Positions 54,401 through 57,939 of a DNA stretch of 57,939 bases are shown here, one piece after another. Each line of letters opens with the position of its first letter. Positions within the stretch are counted from its first letter, which is position 1. The notes under the pieces were generated by a model, which ran no database searches, was not told the DNA's origin, and saw only the letters and a list, made by a program, of their open reading frames with translations. Origin of the DNA: Chlorogloea purpurea SAG 13.99 (GTDB lineage: Bacteria; Cyanobacteriota; Cyanobacteriia; Cyanobacteriales; Microcystaceae); the NCBI GenBank assembly GCA_016903695.1, contig JADQBB010000028.1:1-57939 (forward strand), written 5' to 3'. A program made the translations under genes and the position numbers.

Positions 54401-55076
54401 GCGGTTCGATGTTATAAGTTTCTAGAATTTGACAGAGAGATTGAATCGCTCTCGTATTACCGGCGAGATAGTGGGAGCGATAAAATAATATAGCCGCCCT
54501 GCCTAGAAATTTTTGGCGTTTACTATTGCGATCGAGGAGACCTATTTTAGAAACGATCGAGGCTTGCTTTAATTCGTGAGCGTAACCAAGAGAAGTATTG
54601 GCGATGAATTTTAAAGCATTGACCCAGTTATCCACACCCCCTTCGGTGAAGTAGCGCCACAGTTGATGTATGTGAGAAACGGAAACGGTAGAGTGATCTA
54701 TCAATAAGGGGTCAAGTTTTTCATCTCCGGGTAATACCCATAGGTCAGCACCGGTTGAGAGAGCGATTTCTTTGACCACTTCCAAACCGTAAGACCAATA
54801 AGAGCGTCCGCCTAATAGACGCAGGACGATAGTTTTAGCCACCGATAAAACTTTATCCCCGTAGTCATCGATACTGAATTGTTGTTGCAGTTGCAGTAAA
54901 TTGAGAGCGCGAATCGAAGGGAAATCATCGGGTAGATAATCCAAGGCCGAGGCTAAGGTTTGAATATCCGTATCGGCGGCGGTGAGAATAATTATCTCCC
55001 CCGGAGTTTGTTCGACGACGATCACCCCTTCGATGTCGGGTGTCCATCCTGTGGCGGTTGCTGAAATACGGTGCAT
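51411..55076 (-). CDS. cobN: Cobaltochelatase subunit CobN
   Basis: 1221 residues, the full length for CobN. Internal landmarks are [78 protein letters not shown] and [20 protein letters not shown]. It inserts Co2+ into hydrogenobyrinic acid a,c-diamide (aerobic B12 route), acting with ChlI/ChlD-like AAA+ partners that lie elsewhere. It is transcribed alone, convergent with kdpD. The alternative magnesium chelatase subunit ChlH is related, but these landmarks and the length favour CobN. Confidence 0.92.
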   Translation of the reverse strand: [1221 protein letters not shown]

Positions 55077-55188
55077 TGGTTCACGGGGAGTAGGGAGTCG
55101 AGAATCGGAAACGCCGATACTCTCAGACTTTAATTATCGCTAACTACAGTACGATTGATAATTATCAACGTTATTCCTTGATCTTGAT

Positions 55189-55449
55189 ATGTCACTCAGC
55201 GAACTGCTACCCACCGTCAGCCAATTATCTCATGAAGATAAGCTTCGACTTATACATTTTCTGCTTTTGGCAGTTGCCGAGGAAGAAGGGTGTAGTCTAC
55301 AACCCGATGAAGGTAGTCTTGGAGAAGATGTGCTACTCCAGAAACTTGCGTCCACGGTCGCGGTGGTTTGGTCTCCTCAAGCGGATGATGTGGCAGTTCA
55401 AGCATTATCGGATCTGTTGGTTGCGGCAAAGGAAGCATCCAATGCTTGA
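55189..55449 (+). CDS. Small helical protein upstream of a retropepsin
   Basis: 86 residues, no hydrophobic segment or catalytic motif. The N-terminus MSLSELLPTVSQLSHEDKLR has the look of small antitoxin-like proteins with a Ser-Glu-Leu helix, and the rest is acidic then helical (LSDLLVAAKEASN). Its stop codon overlaps the next gene's start by eight bases, so translation of the two is coupled. I do not know the family; the pair is seen with retropepsin-like proteins in other bacteria, I believe, but I cannot confirm that here. Confidence 0.6.
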   Translation: MSLSELLPTVSQLSHEDKLRLIHFLLLAVAEEEGCSLQPDEGSLGEDVLLQKLASTVAVVWSPQADDVAVQALSDLLVAAKEASNA

Positions 55450-55861
55450 CGGACAGCGCTATTCATTCAGTGAACGAACTGATAATTTTGGACGCTCGAT
55501 CATCATGCCCTATTTGCCCTTGATTCTCACGCTAGGAAACAGTTGTCTAGAAGTGCAAGGATTGTTGGATACGGGTGCGAGCGTTAATGTTCTACCCTAC
55601 GAGGTTGGCATACAGTTAGGGGCTGTTTGGGAAAATCAAAATGTGTCTATTCCATTGAGCGGCAACTTGGGTCAAGAAGATTCACGCGGCTTGGTTGTGT
55701 CTGCCACAGTTAGGCAATTTCCTCCTGTCCTGCTTGCATTTGCTTGGACTCAATTGAGGAATACCCCTGTAATTCTTGGGCACATGAACTTTTTTGCAGA
55801 ATTTGATGTGTGTTTTTATCGACGTGAATTAGCTTTTGAACTTTGCCCTAGAAGTAAATAA
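55442..55861 (+). CDS. Retropepsin-like aspartyl protease family protein
   Basis: 139 residues from the ATG at 55442 (AGGA seven bases upstream); a longer frame opening at 55178 runs over the small upstream gene and is rejected. The catalytic loop LLDTGASVNVLPYEVG (Asp43-Thr-Gly, 41-56) is the retropepsin motif, with a second half containing TPVILGHMNFFAEF. A single-domain protease must dimerise. The bacterial substrates of such proteins are mostly unknown. It is coupled to the small upstream gene and is the last of the pair; composition is not visibly foreign. Confidence 0.72.
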   Translation: MLDGQRYSFSERTDNFGRSIIMPYLPLILTLGNSCLEVQGLLDTGASVNVLPYEVGIQLGAVWENQNVSIPLSGNLGQEDSRGLVVSATVRQFPPVLLAFAWTQLRNTPVILGHMNFFAEFDVCFYRRELAFELCPRSK

Positions 55862-55998
55862 ATTTCGATTATAGTTTGCAGAACTAATGTTATAACATTC
55901 GAGCGAATACAAATTCTATTTATCTATATCATCGTATTAACATTATTTTTCTATAAAATTTTTATCAGATGATCACACTAAACAGTAATTTTTAAAAG

Positions 55999-57627
55999 AT
56001 GAATATAGCCAGATGTATAAAGTTTATATTACTTATTTCCGTGATGTTTTCCGGGATCACGATCGCACCCGGTGGCTATACCTTCCCGACAATATTATCC
56101 ATCCTCGAAAAACCGGAAACAACCCGTATCGCCCCCCATATTAACGGGGAGAATGTCGCCATTTTGAAAGTTAAGGATGTTATTCCCCGATTAGAACAAC
56201 TTACAGACGATCTGATGAGAAAAACTGGCGTACCTGGACTCGCTATCGCCATCGTCCATAAAGACGAAGTTGTTTACCTCAAAGGATTCGGTGTTCGGGA
56301 AGCCGGTAAACCCGAACTCGTTGACCCCGATACTATTTTTCAACTGGCATCCTTATCGAAACCGATAGCCTCGACGATCGTCGCCGGAGTAGTGGGGGAT
56401 AAAAAGGTGACTTGGGATGACCCTATCATCAAATACTTACCCGATTTTCGCATGGGAAACCCCTACGTGACAAGTCAGGTGACTATTAGAGATATGTTTT
56501 CCCATCGTAGCGGCTTACCCGACCACGCCGGGGATGATCTCGAAGACTTGGGGTTTGATCGCATCACCATCCTGCAACGTTTACGCTATCTACCCATCGA
56601 AGGGCGATTCCGATCGGTTTATAATTACACTAACTTCGGTTTAACAGCAGGCGCGGAAGCGGTTGCGTCATCGACCGGAAAACCTTGGGAAACATTAGCC
56701 CAGGAAAGGCTTTATCGACCCTTGGGCATGACGCGTACTAGTTCACGTTATATCGACTTTGATCGGGCGGATAATCATGCCCGGGGTCATGTTCTCATCG
56801 ATGGTGAATGGGTTGCCAAGTACCGGCGGCAACCGGACGCGGAATCACCGGCGGGCGGGGTGAGTTCAACGGTACGCGACCTGGCGGGGTGGATGCGATT
56901 GCAATTGGGGGGCGGCTTCTTCGCAGGACAACAGATTATCGCCCCCGCAGCATTGGGGGAAACCCATCTTCCCCACATGGTTAGTAAATCGCCTCAAAAC
57001 CCCACAACCGAGCGCGCTAGTTTTTATGGATTGGGGTGGGGGGTTAATTATACCGATAACGGGCAGGTTGAATTAAGTCATTCAGGGGCTTTCAATCTCG
57101 GTGTTGCCACTGCGGTTTATCTGTTACCGGCCCAAGGGCTGGGCATCGTCGTCCTCACCAATGCCCATCCAATAGGTTTACCGGAGTCGATCGCACTCAG
57201 TTTTCTGGATCTGGCCCGATTTGGTGAGGTACGGCGGGATTATTTTGAATTGGTGAATAATGTCTTCGTGACGGAGATAGATAAGCCTAATTATGGCAGG
57301 TCGGATAATTATTCCAAAGCACCGGCTAATCCTTCCCCTGCTTTACCCGTCTCTGCCTATGTGGGAACTTACAGTAATGATTATTTCGGTGACGTTGAAA
57401 TTGTCGCCCGTAACGGTAAACTGGTTTTGCTCTCCGGGCAGAAACAACAATCTTTCAAACTACAACACTACGATCGTGATCTGTTCACATATCAACCGGC
57501 CGGGGAGAATGCTTTCGGTAAAAGTGCCGTGACTTTCATTATAGGAACGGATGGCAAAAGCGCGAAGGTGACGATCGAGAACTTGAATATCGACGGGCAA
57601 GGAACCTTCAAGCGTCGCCGCAAATAA
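55999..57627 (+). CDS. Serine beta-lactamase-like hydrolase (class C / S12 family)
   Basis: 542 residues. A signal peptide (FILLISVMFSGITIAPGG) leads to a beta-lactamase/transpeptidase domain with Ser118-Leu-Ser-Lys121 (SxxK), Tyr210-Thr-Asn212 (YxN) and HSG (in VELSHSGAFNLG) at the third-motif position, where KTG is usual; the change is common in esterase-like members. The C-terminal ~110 residues are a beta-rich lipocalin-like (DUF3471-type) tail, VGTYSNDYFGDVEIV...KLVLLSGQK. A periplasmic esterase, peptidase or cell-wall enzyme is more likely than true antibiotic resistance. Confidence 0.85.
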   Translation: MNIARCIKFILLISVMFSGITIAPGGYTFPTILSILEKPETTRIAPHINGENVAILKVKDVIPRLEQLTDDLMRKTGVPGLAIAIVHKDEVVYLKGFGVREAGKPELVDPDTIFQLASLSKPIASTIVAGVVGDKKVTWDDPIIKYLPDFRMGNPYVTSQVTIRDMFSHRSGLPDHAGDDLEDLGFDRITILQRLRYLPIEGRFRSVYNYTNFGLTAGAEAVASSTGKPWETLAQERLYRPLGMTRTSSRYIDFDRADNHARGHVLIDGEWVAKYRRQPDAESPAGGVSSTVRDLAGWMRLQLGGGFFAGQQIIAPAALGETHLPHMVSKSPQNPTTERASFYGLGWGVNYTDNGQVELSHSGAFNLGVATAVYLLPAQGLGIVVLTNAHPIGLPESIALSFLDLARFGEVRRDYFELVNNVFVTEIDKPNYGRSDNYSKAPANPSPALPVSAYVGTYSNDYFGDVEIVARNGKLVLLSGQKQQSFKLQHYDRDLFTYQPAGENAFGKSAVTFIIGTDGKSAKVTIENLNIDGQGTFKRRRK

Positions 57628-57661
57628 ATCCTAGTCATTTTTTCTCTCTTATCAGAAAAAT

Positions 57662-57688
57662 GGGTTGAAAACCCGGTCGTTCTACGAC
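57662..57688 (-). repeat. Right-end hairpins of the IS200/IS605-type element
   Basis: GTCGT, loop TCT, ACGAC (57676-57688) covers the transposase stop codon, and GGGTT, GAA, AACCC (57662-57674) follows. On the transposase strand the end carries TTTTCAACCC; IS605-type ends are often cut at TCAA. The exact boundary is inferred. Confidence 0.6.
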
Positions 57689-57939
57689 GGCTTCCGTTGA
57701 TTTTGGATATAAGCTTTAAGAATCTCTAAGGGTGCGCCACCGACAGAAGAAACAAAATAACTAGGCGACCATAGAGCATCTTTGCCGTAGGGTTTAGAGT
57801 ATCCTGCCTGTCCGTATCGACGGCTAGAAACCCCTTTAAGAGAGTTAACCATGACCGATATGGATAGTTTAGGTGGATACTCGATTAAAACGTGAATGTG
57901 ATCTGTCTCGCCATTAAATTCTTGAATGTGAAAATCCAT
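57682..57939 (-). mobile_element. tnpA: IS200/IS605-family transposase TnpA, C-terminal part (cut by the window edge)
   Basis: 85 residues visible, with the N-terminus beyond the right edge. The HUH motif is present in ETDHIHVLIEYPPKL (His-Ile-His), and the catalytic tyrosine lies in LKAYIQNQRKP. These single-strand Y1 transposases are found alone or with TnpB; no TnpB is visible on this side. The stop codon TAG lies inside a hairpin (57676-57688), a common arrangement for the right end. The frame is intact in the part seen. Confidence 0.88.

Overview
The window is a stretch of cyanobacterial chromosome. The evidence is the split DnaE intein (C-terminal half fused to the DnaE C-extein), a Cph1/Rcp1-type phytochrome operon, the kdp operon followed by a kinase-less KdpD, a lysyl-tRNA synthetase with a KTSC tail, a YggT/Ycf19 protein, CobN, many cyanobacteria-type conserved hypotheticals, and frequent HIP1-like GCGATCGC octamers. 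I cannot fix the genus; a unicellular or chroococcalean type fits. Coding is dense, intergenic gaps are short, and mobile DNA is limited to the two edges and a few gene remnants.

Layout. 1-121: 3' end (domains V and VI) of a group II intron. 271-3565 (minus): pyrF, a secreted hypothetical, an FAD-dependent oxidase and an agmatinase-type ureohydrolase in one tight run. 3714-7605: a small MshEN-like protein, dnaE-C, pepA and a conserved hypothetical. 7712-15830 (plus): a PlsY-like/dikinase fusion, glgX, a DUF3887-type secreted protein, enolase and two conserved hypotheticals, which is a sugar-phosphate/PEP/glycogen neighbourhood. 15837-17128 (minus): tandem histidine phosphatases. 17216-20290: a TIGR04376-type coiled-coil protein, lysS and lexA. 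20291-24705: a looser accessory stretch with tRNA-Gly(CCC), DUF4334 and DUF2335 proteins, a three-repeat protein of unknown family and a pentapeptide-repeat protein. 24702-30249: an RluA-type pseudouridine synthase, YggT and a phytochrome / response regulator / REC-kinase operon. 30458-31702: a decayed toxin-antitoxin patch in which two genes carry in-frame TAG codons. 31725-35308: accC and pyk. 35473-37319: a haem-oxygenase-like diiron enzyme paired with a methyltransferase. 37297-41518 (minus): EbsA-like protein, a BioD-like/DRTGG protein, a sodium:solute symporter, a tiny lipoprotein and a membrane protein. 41590-51379: a two-component system divergent from kdpA-B-F-C, then an Rpn remnant, a secreted repeat protein and a truncated kdpD. 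51411-55076: cobN. 55189-57627: a small-ORF/retropepsin pair and a serine beta-lactamase-like protein. 57662-57939: right end of an IS200/IS605-family element, cut by the window edge.

How the genes fit together: the kdp block gives ATP-driven potassium uptake, with helically phased TCTAAAC repeats ahead of kdpA that look like regulator sites. The phytochrome block gives red/far-red sensing with two output proteins. Enolase, pyruvate kinase, the dikinase-like fusion, GlgX and AccC all belong to central carbon and lipid metabolism. The best candidates for undescribed biology are the diiron oxidase/methyltransferase pair (35473-37319), the PlsY/dikinase fusion (7712-10519), the three-repeat protein with its pentapeptide partner (22510-24705) and the small-ORF/retropepsin pair (55189-55861). 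All calls come from reading the sequence and recalling families; no database search was run.
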